Shown here: positions 8,356-16,112 of the stretch, piece after piece
Numbering within the stretch: the stretch's first letter is position 1
Layout: each line of letters starts with the position of its first letter
Source: CAWJMD01 sp963843835
GTDB lineage: Bacteria > Actinomycetota > Actinomycetes > Actinomycetales > CAWJMD01
Direction of reading: 5' to 3'
NCBI GenBank assembly: GCA_963843835.1
Contig: CAWJMD010000008.1
Coordinates: forward strand, 248,001 to 312,000
Length of the DNA stretch: 64,000 nucleotides
Program-made: the position numbers and the translations under genes
Notes under the pieces: generated by a model
Told to the model about the DNA's origin: nothing
Database searches by the model: none
The model's input: only the letters and a program-made list of their open reading frames with translations

Positions 8356-8730
8356 GTGACCGCGACCGACCGAGCCGTCGAGCTTGCCGTGGCGGCGGCC
8401 GAGGCCGCCGCCGAGAAGCTGGCGGAGGAGATCATCGCCCTCGACGTCAGCGAGCAGCTGGTCATCACGGACGCGTTCGTGCTCGCGTCGGCCGACAGCG
8501 ACCGCCAGGTGCGGGCCGTGGTCGACGCCATCGAGGACCGGCTGCGGGAGCTGGGTGCCAAGCCGGTTCGACGCGAGGGGCTCAAGGAGGCCCGCTGGGT
8601 GCTCCTGGACTTCAACGACCTCGTCGTCCACGTGCAGCACGCCGACGACCGCCAGTTCTACGCCCTCGAGCGCCTCTGGAAGGACTGCCCGGTGATCGAC
8701 CTGCCGGACTCCGTCCGCGCGCCCCGCTGA
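8356..8730 (+). CDS. rsfS: Ribosomal silencing factor RsfS
   Basis: Binds L14 and blocks 50S-30S joining under starvation. The 124-residue product has the family core: ALDVSEQLVITDAFVLASA, the middle segment RREGLKEARWVLLDFNDLVVHV, and the tail YALERLWKDCPVIDL. It starts with GTG after a gggagcacc site. It follows the nadD-LCP pair by 87 nt and leads by 3 nt into a histidine phosphatase gene, a common actinobacterial order. Confidence 0.95.
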   Translation: MTATDRAVELAVAAAEAAAEKLAEEIIALDVSEQLVITDAFVLASADSDRQVRAVVDAIEDRLRELGAKPVRREGLKEARWVLLDFNDLVVHVQHADDRQFYALERLWKDCPVIDLPDSVRAPR

Positions 8731-8733
8731 GCC

Positions 8734-9375
8734 GTGCCTGCCTCGAGGGTCGTGTTGTGGCGCCACGGGCGCACCGCGTCCAACGCCGGCCGTGTCTGGC
8801 AGGGCCAGGCCGACGTGCCGCTTGACCGACTCGGCCTCGCCCAGGCGGCCGTCGCCGCGACGACCCTGGCCGAGCTGGCTCCGGCGGTCGTCGTCACCTC
8901 CGACCTCAGCCGCGCGGCCGAGACCGCCGCCGCGCTGACCCGTCTCACGGGCGCGACCACGCTGCAGGACAAGGACCTGCGCGAGGTCGACGCCGGGGCC
9001 TGGGAGGGCCTCACCCGGGACGAGATCGAGGTCTCCTGGCCCGAGGACATCGTCCGCTGGAAGGCGGGGGAGGACCTGCGCATCGGCGGTGGTGAGCGGA
9101 TCAGCGAGGCGGGTGCGCGCTGCGCCGCCGCGATCCAGCGGCACGCGGAGTCCACGGAGGGCGTCCTCGTCGTGGTCGGGCACGGAGGTGCCCTGCGCAG
9201 CGCCGTGCAGCAGCTGCTCAGGGTCGGGGTCGACGGACGCTTCCTGGGGACGCTCCGCAACGCGCACTGGGCGGTCCTCCTGCCGCACCGGGAGGGCTGG
9301 GCGCTGGACGCCTGGAACGTCGCGGCCCCCGGCCACCCGCTCGACCGTCACCAGCACGGGGGCGCGGAGGCCTGA
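8734..9375 (+). CDS. Histidine phosphatase family protein (phosphoglycerate mutase-like)
   Basis: The 213-residue product has the branch-1 histidine phosphatase signature: VLWRHGRTASN near residue 6 (catalytic RHG with the phosphohistidine), the ASDLxRA-type segment VVTSDLSRAAETAA, and the second catalytic His in VVVGHGGALRS near 150. The acid residue lies in DLREVDAGAWEG. It starts with GTG, 3 nt after rsfS. The substrate is unknown: related genes beside rsfS are annotated as phosphoglycerate mutase or glucosyl-3-phosphoglycerate phosphatase, and the sequence does not decide. Confidence 0.9.
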   Translation: MPASRVVLWRHGRTASNAGRVWQGQADVPLDRLGLAQAAVAATTLAELAPAVVVTSDLSRAAETAAALTRLTGATTLQDKDLREVDAGAWEGLTRDEIEVSWPEDIVRWKAGEDLRIGGGERISEAGARCAAAIQRHAESTEGVLVVVGHGGALRSAVQQLLRVGVDGRFLGTLRNAHWAVLLPHREGWALDAWNVAAPGHPLDRHQHGGAEA

Positions 9376-9455
9376 TCGCCGGGCGGCCGCTGGGGGCGAT
9401 TAGTGCGAGCCCGGCCGCCTGCTCTATGCTCTCGGAGTCCCTTTCGGGGGGCGGC

Positions 9456-9531
9456 GGGGCTGTAGCGCAGCTGGTAGCGCACCTCCATGGCATGGAGGGG
9501 GTCAGGGGTTCGAGTCCCCTCAGCTCCACCA
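9456..9531 (+). tRNA. tRNA-Ala (anticodon GGC)
   Basis: A cloverleaf can be folded by eye. The acceptor GGGGCTG pairs with CAGCTCC (one G-T). The anticodon stem CCTCC/GGAGG has a seven-base loop ATGGCAT and anticodon GGC, which reads GCC (Ala). The T arm has GGTTCGAGTCC. The acceptor's G3-T70 wobble is the alanine identity element. The terminal CCA is encoded (9529-9531). The loop has an A32/T38 pair, as known for bacterial tRNA-Ala(GGC). A TATGCT -10 box lies at 9425-9430. Confidence 0.96.
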
Positions 9532-9561
9532 CTCGACGGGTGTTCACACCCCGGGCACACC

Positions 9562-9593
9562 AAGAAGGCCAGGACGGACGTCCTGGCCTTCTT
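9562..9593. terminator. Bidirectional terminator hairpin after tRNA-Ala
   Basis: A perfect 14-bp inverted repeat (AAGAAGGCCAGGAC at 9562-9575 and its complement at 9580-9593) with a 4-nt loop. The A-rich 5' end and T-rich 3' end let it work on both strands, ending both the tRNA transcript and the convergent gene at 9607-10077. Confidence 0.85.
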
Positions 9594-9606
9594 CGTGTCC
9601 GGGGGC

Positions 9607-10077
9607 TCAGCCGTCCGTGGCCGCCCCCTCGATGCTGGTCACGATCTCTCGCGCCGTGCCCCTCTTGACGCCGAGATTGAGCTTGAACAGCGACTGACCG
9701 TCGGTGCGATCCGCGACCGTCACCTCGCTCAGCGGGCGCGACGTGGTCGAGGCGACCAGTGCGGCCCTCGGAGCGGAGAACAGCATCGGGCCGACGCCGA
9801 GGCGCGCCATGGGGCCCTGCTTCGGGGCCTCGAACAGCAGGACGCGCTCGGTCGTCACCACGAGCCACGCGGAGGCCGGGATCACGGCGACAAGCAGCCC
9901 CACCGACCCGCCAGTCGCCGCGGAGACGGCCAGTGACCTGGCGACGCCACCGAGGGTGGCCTTGGCGATCGCTCGCTTCTGGCCCTGCTTGACCTGCGAG
10001 ACCGTGGCCATCAGTACTCGTTCGCCGTCGACGAGGCTGGTGGCGATCTGGGCGGTGACGGCTGGGGAGATCGCCAT
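9607..10077 (-). CDS. Hypothetical protein, possible PH-like domain
   Basis: The 156-residue product begins MAISPAVTAQIATSL. One or two hydrophobic stretches (SAATGGSVGLLVAVIPAS) sit before a strand-rich part, WLVVTTERVLLFEA, typical of bacterial PH-like proteins in which a membrane-near segment precedes a WxxxTxxRxxxF-type strand pair. I cannot assign a function. The start is supported by aggaagga just upstream on the minus strand. It converges on tRNA-Ala and diverges from the SARP regulator, sharing a 124-nt intergenic region. Confidence 0.7.
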   Translation of the reverse strand: MAISPAVTAQIATSLVDGERVLMATVSQVKQGQKRAIAKATLGGVARSLAVSAATGGSVGLLVAVIPASAWLVVTTERVLLFEAPKQGPMARLGVGPMLFSAPRAALVASTTSRPLSEVTVADRTDGQSLFKLNLGVKRGTAREIVTSIEGAATDG

Positions 10078-10189
10078 GGTGGTCCTTCCTGGAAGGGGAC
10101 TGATTTCCTGGAATGTACTGGTCTGTGCCAGGCACGAGGGCCCTCGGTTGTTCGGAGCGAGTACGTCACGACGGGTCCGTGGTGCGCTC

Positions 10190-10201
10190 TAGCATGGCCG
10201 C
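10190..10201 (+). promoter_or_regulatory. -10 box of a probable leaderless SARP-gene mRNA
   Basis: TAGCAT at 10190-10195 lies 6 nt before the GTG at 10202. There is no ribosome site in the gap. The same spacing is seen at several other genes here. Confidence 0.5.
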
Positions 10202-13200
10202 GTGAGCGTGGACTACGTCGCCTTCGGTGAGATGGCGGTCCACGTCGACGGGATCCGTCACCCCCTCACCCGGGCCCGCGAGCGGGCCGTGCTCTCCGTG
10301 CTCCTCGCCAGTCACGGGTCGCCGGTGGCCGCCGAGCGCCTCCTCACCGAGGTCTGGGGCGACGACTCCTCCGGGCAGACGCTCGGTGCGTTGCAGGTCG
10401 CGATCTCCCGGCTGCGCGGCCGGCTCGAGCCGGCCCGGGGCGCTCGCAAGGGGTCACGGCTGGTCAGCACCGCGGCGGGCTACGCGCTGGTGGCCGGCCA
10501 GGACGACGTGGACACGTGGCGGTTCGACGTCCTGGCCCGTTCGGCGCTGGAGGAGGTCGACGCCTCCGACCTGCTCGACCGGGCTCAGGCCGCGTGCGCG
10601 CTCTGGACGGGTTCGCCGTACGACGGCAGCGAGTCGCCTCTCGTCCGGGAGGAGAGGCACCGGCTCGAGGAGCTCCGGCTCACGGTGGAGGAGCGGCAGG
10701 CCCGTGCCCTGCTCGACCTCGGCAGACCGGAGGACGCGCAGCGCGCGCTCGCTGCCCTCGCCGCCGGCCACCCGTTCCGGGAGCGCCTGTGGGCCCTGCT
10801 GGCCCTGGCGCACTACCGCTGCGCGCGACAGGCCGACGCGCTCGAGGTGCTACGGACCCTGCGGTCGCACCTGGCCGATGAGCTCGGCGTCGACCCCTCG
10901 GACGAGGTCCGACTCCTCGAGCAGCAGGTGCTCAGGCAGGACGCCGCGCTGCTGGCGGCCGTTGCGCCCGCCGTGCGGTCGCCCCGACCTTCCCCGCAGC
11001 GTCGAGCCGTCGAGCCCGTGCCCGCGCGCGGGCCGGGCTCCACGGTGGGTCGGGAGTCCGTCCTCGGCTCGGCCGTCTCGCTCCTCGAGGAGGCCTCGAC
11101 GGCCTGCTCGTCACGGTTCCTGCTGGTCGCCGGCGAGCCGGGCATCGGCAAGTCCCGGCTGGTCGAGGACCTCGCGGCGGCGGCCCGCGAGCGGGGATGG
11201 CGCTCCCTCGTCGGCCGCTGCCACGAAGGCGAGTACGCGCCGGCGCTCTGGCCGTGGCTGTCGATCGTCCGGGAGCTGGCCACGACGCACTCACCGACCG
11301 ACCCGTTGCTGCGGCCGCTGCTCCGCACCGACCCGGAGCGCCCCGACGCTGGTGGTGGCACCGGGTTGCGGATGTTCGACGCCGTCGTCGAGCTGGTCCG
11401 CCGGTCCGCCCTCGACCAGCCCCTCCTGCTCGTGCTCGAGGACGTGCACTGGGCGGACGACACCTCCCTCCACCTGCTGCGCCACCTGACCGGTTCCGAC
11501 GTGCCCGCCCCGGTCATGGTGGTCTGCACTCGGCGCACCACCGAGGCCGGGACGAGCCCTGCCCTGCTCGACGCCCTCGCAGCACTGGCCCGGGCCGGCG
11601 CCGAACGGATGCGCCTCGACGGCCTCGACGCGGAGTCGGTCGGGGCCCTGCTCCAGCGCGACATCGCCACCGTGCCCCCCGGGCTCACCGCCAGCGTGGC
11701 GGCCACGACCGGTGGCAACCCCTTCTTCGTCCTGCAGTACGCCCGCCTCCTGGCCTCGTCCCCCGCCTCTAGGTCCGCAGACCCGGCGGAGCTGCCGGTG
11801 CCGGACGGCATCCGGGACGTGCTGCGCCAGCGCATCCACCGGCTGCCCGACGAGGCGGTCCGCGTGCTGACCGCCGCGGCCGTGATGGGTGACCGGGTCG
11901 AGTCGGAGCTTCTCGCGGAGCTCACGGGCACCCCGCTCGAGGAGTGCCTGGACCTGCTCGACCTGGCGCTGACCTGCGGGCTCCTCGAGGAGCGGGGTGC
12001 AGGCTTCGCCTTCGTCCACGCGCTCGAGCGCGAGACGCTCTACGCCGAGCTCAGCGCGCCACGACGGATGCGCCTGCACGATCTGGCCGGGCGGATCATC
12101 GAGGCGCGCAGGCCGGACGACCCGGACGCGGGCGCGACGATCGCGCACCACACCCATCGCGCCGCACCCCTCGGCCCGGAGCACGCCGAGCGAGCCTGCG
12201 TGTGGCTGGCGCGGGCGGCGCACGTGGCCACCGCCCGGCACGCGCACCCGGAGGCCCTGCAGCTCTGGCAGATGGTCGTGCTCAACGCCCCCGCGAGCTC
12301 GCTCGCCACCGCAGAGGCCCTGTACGGGGTGGCGGGTGCCCTGCTGCGGCTCGCCCGCACCGCGGAAGCGAGGGAGGCCGTCGACCGCGCCGCCCGTCTG
12401 GCGGGCACGCTGGGCCGCTGGGATGTCGTGGCGCGGGCCGCCGCCATCCTCAACGGGGCGGGGGTGTGGTCCTGGCGGGAGCACGGCACGAAGGACGACG
12501 ACTTCATCGAGCTGCTGTCCGATGCGGTCGCTCACGTCGGTGACGCCGACCGTGCGAGGCTGCTGGCGACCCTGCAGATGGAGCACTACTACGGCTGGGA
12601 CGGCGACGTCGCCGAACGGGTCGGCAACGAGTCGCTGGAGCTCGCCCGCTCCTGCGGCGACCGTGCGCTCCTGCTCGAGGTGCTCCTGGTACGGATCATC
12701 TCCACCTGGCGACCGGGGCGGGGCGACCTGAGGCTCGCGCTCGTCCGCGAGGTCCTGGCCCACCGGCCGGAGGGCGAGCTGCGCGTGCTCATCCTGTTCC
12801 AGCTCGGCAGCGCCCTCTACGAGGTGCTCGACGCCGAGGGCGCGGACGAGGCGATGCGGCGCTGCGCCGACGAGGCGGCCGTCCTGCGGCACACCGGCGT
12901 CGAGATCCCGCTCGCGTGGTGGCGCTACGCCCGGGCTCGCGACCTCGACGACGCCGCCGCTGCCGAGATCGGCCGCACCGCCCTGGAGCTGCACCGCTCC
13001 AGCGGCTACATCAACCTCGACGACCTCTCGTGCCTGCACGCGATCAGGTCGGCGCCCACCGGCGCGCCGGTGAGCGACGACGTGGTGCGGGCCGCACGGT
13101 CGTGCAACGCCGGGCTGCGGGCCCTGGTCGCCCACGCCGCCCTGGAGGCGGGGGACCACGGAACGGCCTCCGAGCTGCTGGGCGAGGCCGCACCGCCGGG

Positions 13201-13504
13201 CGCCGGGGACTACTCGGTGCTCGCCGGACGATGCCTGCGGGTCCTGGTGCTGGCAGAGACCGGGAGTCGTGCCGAGGTCGAGGACGCCCTCAGCCGGATC
13301 ACGCCGTACGCCGGCCAGTCGGTGACGTACGGCACGGTCGAGCACCTCGGTGCCGTCGACCACTTCATCGCCTGCGGGTACGCCGCGCTCGAGGACCCAC
13401 GAGCCCTGGCGCACGCCCGGCAGGCCGTCGTCCTCAACGCCCGGATGCAGTGCGCCCCCTGGCGACGCCGCTCGGAGGCACTGGTGGCGCGCCTCGCGGG
13501 CTAG
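10202..13504 (+). CDS. SARP-type transcriptional regulator with AAA ATPase and TPR-like region
   Basis: Large AfsR/SARP-like regulator of 1100 residues. Residues 1-95 look like a winged-helix DNA-binding domain (REAVLSVLLAS-like segment, LLTEVWGDD, ALQVAISRLRGRL). Residues 95-250 are a bacterial transcriptional activation (BTAD) domain with TPR-like helices. An ATPase module follows: Walker A AGEPGIGKSR near 310 and Walker B LLLVLEDVHWADD near 408. The remaining ~600 residues are Ala/Leu-rich helical repeats. Such proteins often control nearby secondary or catabolic genes. The FAD oxidoreductase and RidA genes immediately downstream are the obvious candidates, by inference only. Confidence 0.88.
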   Translation: MSVDYVAFGEMAVHVDGIRHPLTRARERAVLSVLLASHGSPVAAERLLTEVWGDDSSGQTLGALQVAISRLRGRLEPARGARKGSRLVSTAAGYALVAGQDDVDTWRFDVLARSALEEVDASDLLDRAQAACALWTGSPYDGSESPLVREERHRLEELRLTVEERQARALLDLGRPEDAQRALAALAAGHPFRERLWALLALAHYRCARQADALEVLRTLRSHLADELGVDPSDEVRLLEQQVLRQDAALLAAVAPAVRSPRPSPQRRAVEPVPARGPGSTVGRESVLGSAVSLLEEASTACSSRFLLVAGEPGIGKSRLVEDLAAAARERGWRSLVGRCHEGEYAPALWPWLSIVRELATTHSPTDPLLRPLLRTDPERPDAGGGTGLRMFDAVVELVRRSALDQPLLLVLEDVHWADDTSLHLLRHLTGSDVPAPVMVVCTRRTTEAGTSPALLDALAALARAGAERMRLDGLDAESVGALLQRDIATVPPGLTASVAATTGGNPFFVLQYARLLASSPASRSADPAELPVPDGIRDVLRQRIHRLPDEAVRVLTAAAVMGDRVESELLAELTGTPLEECLDLLDLALTCGLLEERGAGFAFVHALERETLYAELSAPRRMRLHDLAGRIIEARRPDDPDAGATIAHHTHRAAPLGPEHAERACVWLARAAHVATARHAHPEALQLWQMVVLNAPASSLATAEALYGVAGALLRLARTAEAREAVDRAARLAGTLGRWDVVARAAAILNGAGVWSWREHGTKDDDFIELLSDAVAHVGDADRARLLATLQMEHYYGWDGDVAERVGNESLELARSCGDRALLLEVLLVRIISTWRPGRGDLRLALVREVLAHRPEGELRVLILFQLGSALYEVLDAEGADEAMRRCADEAAVLRHTGVEIPLAWWRYARARDLDDAAAAEIGRTALELHRSSGYINLDDLSCLHAIRSAPTGAPVSDDVVRAARSCNAGLRALVAHAALEAGDHGTASELLGEAAPPGAGDYSVLAGRCLRVLVLAETGSRAEVEDALSRITPYAGQSVTYGTVEHLGAVDHFIACGYAALEDPRALAHARQAVVLNARMQCAPWRRRSEALVARLAG

Positions 13505-13532
13505 GCGCACGTCCCGCGCCGCGCCCCGTCAC

Positions 13533-13550
13533 CCGCGGGAAAGCCCGCGG
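13533..13550 (+). terminator. Short hairpin after the SARP gene
   Basis: A 7-bp inverted repeat (CCGCGGG at 13533-13539 and CCCGCGG at 13544-13550) with an AAAG loop, 29 nt after the stop. It has no T run, so it is only a possible terminator. Confidence 0.4.
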
Positions 13551-13630
13551 CAAGAGCGGTGCAAGCGCCGCCGAGCAGTCTCGGCGTCACCGGCTCGGAA
13601 CCGAGTCGGTGATCACCGAGAGGAAGCCCC

Positions 13631-15070
13631 ATGTCCGAGATCCTGGTGCCGCCCCCCACGGCGGGCACCCCCGACCAGTCACATCCGCTGGCCGACCTGC
13701 GCCGCCGGGTGGTCGGCAGCCTGCACACCCCCGCCGACGACACCTGGGACGCCGCGCGCAGCCCATGGATCGTGAACATCGACCAGCGGCCGATGGCCGT
13801 GCTGGAGGTCCGCGACGCCGACGACGTGATCGCCGCCGTCCGGTGGGCCGTCGACCACGGCGTCCAGGTCACCGCCCAGCCCACCGGCCACGGTGCCAAC
13901 GACGCGCTCGAGGACACCCTCATCCTGCGTACGCGCGCCCTCCAGGGCATCGAGGTCGACGTGCGCCGGCGCACAGCGTGGGTCGGGGCAGGGGTCAAGG
14001 CGGGCGAGCTGCTCGCCGAGCTGGACGGCACCGGCCTGACGTTCCTGGCCGGCTCCAACCCCGACCCGACCGTGGTGGGCATGACCATCACGGGAGGGAT
14101 CAGCTGGTTCGGCCGCGCCTACGGGCTCGGGTCCGAGAGCATCGTCGCGGTCGAGATCGTCGACGGGCTGGGCCGCCTGCGCCGGGTCGCTGCGGGTAGG
14201 GACGCCGAGCTGTTCTGGGCGCTGCGGGGCGGCGGCGGCGACTTCGGGATCATCACCCGGATGGAGGTCGCCCTCCACCCCGCGGCCCGCGTCTACGGCG
14301 GTCGCCTGCTGTGGCCCGTGGAGCTGATGGGCGAGGTGCTCCGTGCCTTCCGGACGGTGACCGCCGCGGCCCCGCCGGAGCTGACGACCTGGTACCACAC
14401 CTACCAGTTCCCGCCCCTGCCCGAGGTGCCCGAACCGATCCGTGGCAAGGCCTTCGCGTCCGTCGCGGTCGCGTACCTGGGGTCGCCCGTGGACGGTGAG
14501 GAGCTTCTCGCCCCGTTCCGGCGCGTGCCCGGGGTGGCGATGGACCTGATGGGCGAGGTCCCGCTCTCCGCCCTCGGCAGCATCGCCGACGAGCCGACCG
14601 AGCCGATGCCCGGCATGCAGCGCTCGCTGCTGCTGGACGGCCTCGACGAGCAGGCGGTCGAGGCGCTCGTGGCGGCGGTCGGACCGGGCAGCGGCTCGCC
14701 CCTGCCGATCGTGCAGATCCGGCACCTCGGCGGGGCCTTCGCCCGGGAGAGCCCGAACGCCGGCGCCCACGGCCCGGTGACCGAGGCCTACAACCTCTTC
14801 GCGCTCGGCGTGCCGGCCGTCCCCGAGCTGGTCGAGCTGATCGGCGCCTGCTTCGACCGGGTCAGCGCGGCCGTCGACCACCTGAGCAGCGGTCGCACGC
14901 TCCTCAACTTCCTGGAGTCGGGCGAGGACCCCGGGCTGTGGTGGTCGCCCCAGACCCGGCGACGGCTGGACGAGGTGAAGCGCGCCTCGGACCCCGTGTC
15001 CACCATCCGCAGCAACCGCACCGTCCGTCCCCCAGCAGCATCCACATCCACCGAGAGGAACCCGTCATGA
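13631..15070 (+). CDS. FAD-binding oxidoreductase (PCMH/FAD_binding_4 type)
   Basis: Cytosolic flavoprotein of 479 residues. The FAD-binding half includes RDADDVIAAVRWAVDHGVQV, PTGHGAND, VGAGVKAGELLAEL, GMTITGGISWFGRAYGL and ELFWALRGGGGDFGIITRM, typical of berberine-bridge/glycolate-oxidase-like enzymes. The 6-S-cysteinyl position is not a Cys in AGSNPDPTVVGM; the His in PTGHG may carry an 8-alpha-histidyl link. There is no obvious BBE C-terminal box. A gagagga ribosome site precedes it, and its stop overlaps the next gene by ATGA. The substrate is unknown. The RidA neighbour hints at an oxidation yielding a reactive imine or enamine. Confidence 0.85.
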   Translation: MSEILVPPPTAGTPDQSHPLADLRRRVVGSLHTPADDTWDAARSPWIVNIDQRPMAVLEVRDADDVIAAVRWAVDHGVQVTAQPTGHGANDALEDTLILRTRALQGIEVDVRRRTAWVGAGVKAGELLAELDGTGLTFLAGSNPDPTVVGMTITGGISWFGRAYGLGSESIVAVEIVDGLGRLRRVAAGRDAELFWALRGGGGDFGIITRMEVALHPAARVYGGRLLWPVELMGEVLRAFRTVTAAAPPELTTWYHTYQFPPLPEVPEPIRGKAFASVAVAYLGSPVDGEELLAPFRRVPGVAMDLMGEVPLSALGSIADEPTEPMPGMQRSLLLDGLDEQAVEALVAAVGPGSGSPLPIVQIRHLGGAFARESPNAGAHGPVTEAYNLFALGVPAVPELVELIGACFDRVSAAVDHLSSGRTLLNFLESGEDPGLWWSPQTRRRLDEVKRASDPVSTIRSNRTVRPPAASTSTERNPS

Positions 15071-15471
15071 GCACGCGCAGCATCAACCCCTGGACCTGGC
15101 AGGAGGCGCTCGGCTACAGCCAGGGCGTCCTGGTCGAGCAGCCGGAGCGGACGCTCTACGCGGCCGGTCAGGCGTCGATGGATCCCGACGGCAACCTCCT
15201 GCACGCCGGGGACGTGGCGGGCCAGGCGTCCGTGGCGATGGACAACGTCGAGACCTTGCTCGCGGCGGCCGGGATGACCCTGGCCGACGTGGTCCGCTAC
15301 GACATCCACTGCACCGACCTGCAGGACTACTTCCTCAGCGGCGGACACGAGCAGGTCGCGAAGCGGTTCGCCATGGCCGGCACGCTCCCGGCCGGCGGGA
15401 TCGCCACCCAGGTGCCCGCCCTGGCCGTGCCGGGCATGGCGGTCGAGATCACCGTGATCGCGGCGCGCTGA
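15067..15471 (+). CDS. RidA/YjgF family protein
   Basis: The 134-residue RidA-fold product has LYAAGQASMDPDGNLLHAGDVAGQ, ASVAMDNVETLLAAAGMTLADVV and the C-terminal VPALAVPGMAVEITVIA. Canonical RidA uses an Arg in the region IRCTVFL/R for imine deaminase activity. Here that part reads VVRYDIHCTDLQDYF, so this is probably a RidA subfamily (Rid1-7 type) with another substrate. ATG overlaps the stop of the FAD oxidoreductase, and both genes share the same ccgagaggaa ribosome-site string, so they are coupled. Confidence 0.88.
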   Translation: MSTRSINPWTWQEALGYSQGVLVEQPERTLYAAGQASMDPDGNLLHAGDVAGQASVAMDNVETLLAAAGMTLADVVRYDIHCTDLQDYFLSGGHEQVAKRFAMAGTLPAGGIATQVPALAVPGMAVEITVIAAR

Positions 15472-15490
15472 CGAGCGACACGGCCCGGAC

Positions 15491-15519
15491 GGCCCCGACC
15501 CGGACCCCGGGTCGGGGCC
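15491..15519. terminator. Strong hairpin after ridA-like gene
   Basis: A perfect 13-bp GC-rich stem (15491-15503 with 15507-15519) and a 3-nt ACC loop, 19 nt after the RidA stop and about 90 nt before the convergent VOC gene. It has no T tract, but the stem is very stable. Confidence 0.7.
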
Positions 15520-15612
15520 GCGGGCTGTGGACGGAGCGGCCCGCGGGTGGGGCGTGCCTGGGTCGACCGGCCCGTCGGCACCGCGACGGCGACCTCGGCT
15601 CGCCGTGACCGG

Positions 15613-16005
15613 TCAGGCCGCGGGTGCGAAGAACTCCAGCGCGATCCCGTCGGGGTCGCGGAAGCTCAGGCCCGAGCCGTAGGGCGCGTCGACGATCTCG
15701 CCGTGGTCGATGCCGAGCTCGTCGAGCCGGGTCTGCCACCTCTCCAGGGCGGACCGGTCCGTGCAGCCGAAGGCCACGTGGTCGAGCCCGGTGCGGAGCT
15801 CCGAGAACGCACCGGTCCGCGCCTCAGGGTGCTCGTGCAGGCCGATGAGCGTGCCGCCCACCAGGAAGACGCTGTGGTGGAAGCCGCCGTCGGTGGGCTC
15901 GTCGAGGACGGGTGCGGCGCCGATCAGGCGCTCGTACCAGGGCCGGCTGACCGCCAGGTCCTGAATGGTGAGGGCGACGTGTCCGATGGCTGGGAAGGTG
16001 GTCAT
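15613..16005 (-). CDS. VOC family (glyoxalase/dioxygenase-like) protein
   Basis: The 130-residue product has two beta-alpha-beta-beta-beta modules: an N-terminal FPAIGHVALTIQDLAVSRPWYERL with a metal-site His, and a C-terminal HVAFGCTDRSALERW, then SFRDPDGIALEFFAP with the usual DPDGxxxEF metal-ligand Glu. It is a single-domain VOC protein, size like glyoxalase I homologues, with no clear substrate. It is downstream of the GGDEF-EAL gene on the same strand with a 107-nt gap, so co-transcription is possible. Confidence 0.87.
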   Translation of the reverse strand: MTTFPAIGHVALTIQDLAVSRPWYERLIGAAPVLDEPTDGGFHHSVFLVGGTLIGLHEHPEARTGAFSELRTGLDHVAFGCTDRSALERWQTRLDELGIDHGEIVDAPYGSGLSFRDPDGIALEFFAPAA

Positions 16006-16112
16006 GGCGTGGCTCCGTCCTGAGCGCGGTTCTCCGGTCACCCTGGAGGCGCCAGGCACGGCGTCCTTCCGCCAGATCCGGTCTGGCGATCCAGCACCCG
16101 TCCGCGGGTCGC

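Noticed and set aside
9607..10077. Prophage or integrated element at tRNA-Ala
   Set aside because: No integrase, no repeated tRNA 3' end and no phage genes nearby; only a terminator and a small PH-like gene follow.
10202..13510. Long minus-strand open frame under the SARP gene (739 residues)
   Set aside because: It is a shadow of the plus-strand gene; the plus strand has recognisable SARP, Walker A and Walker B motifs and coding GC3.
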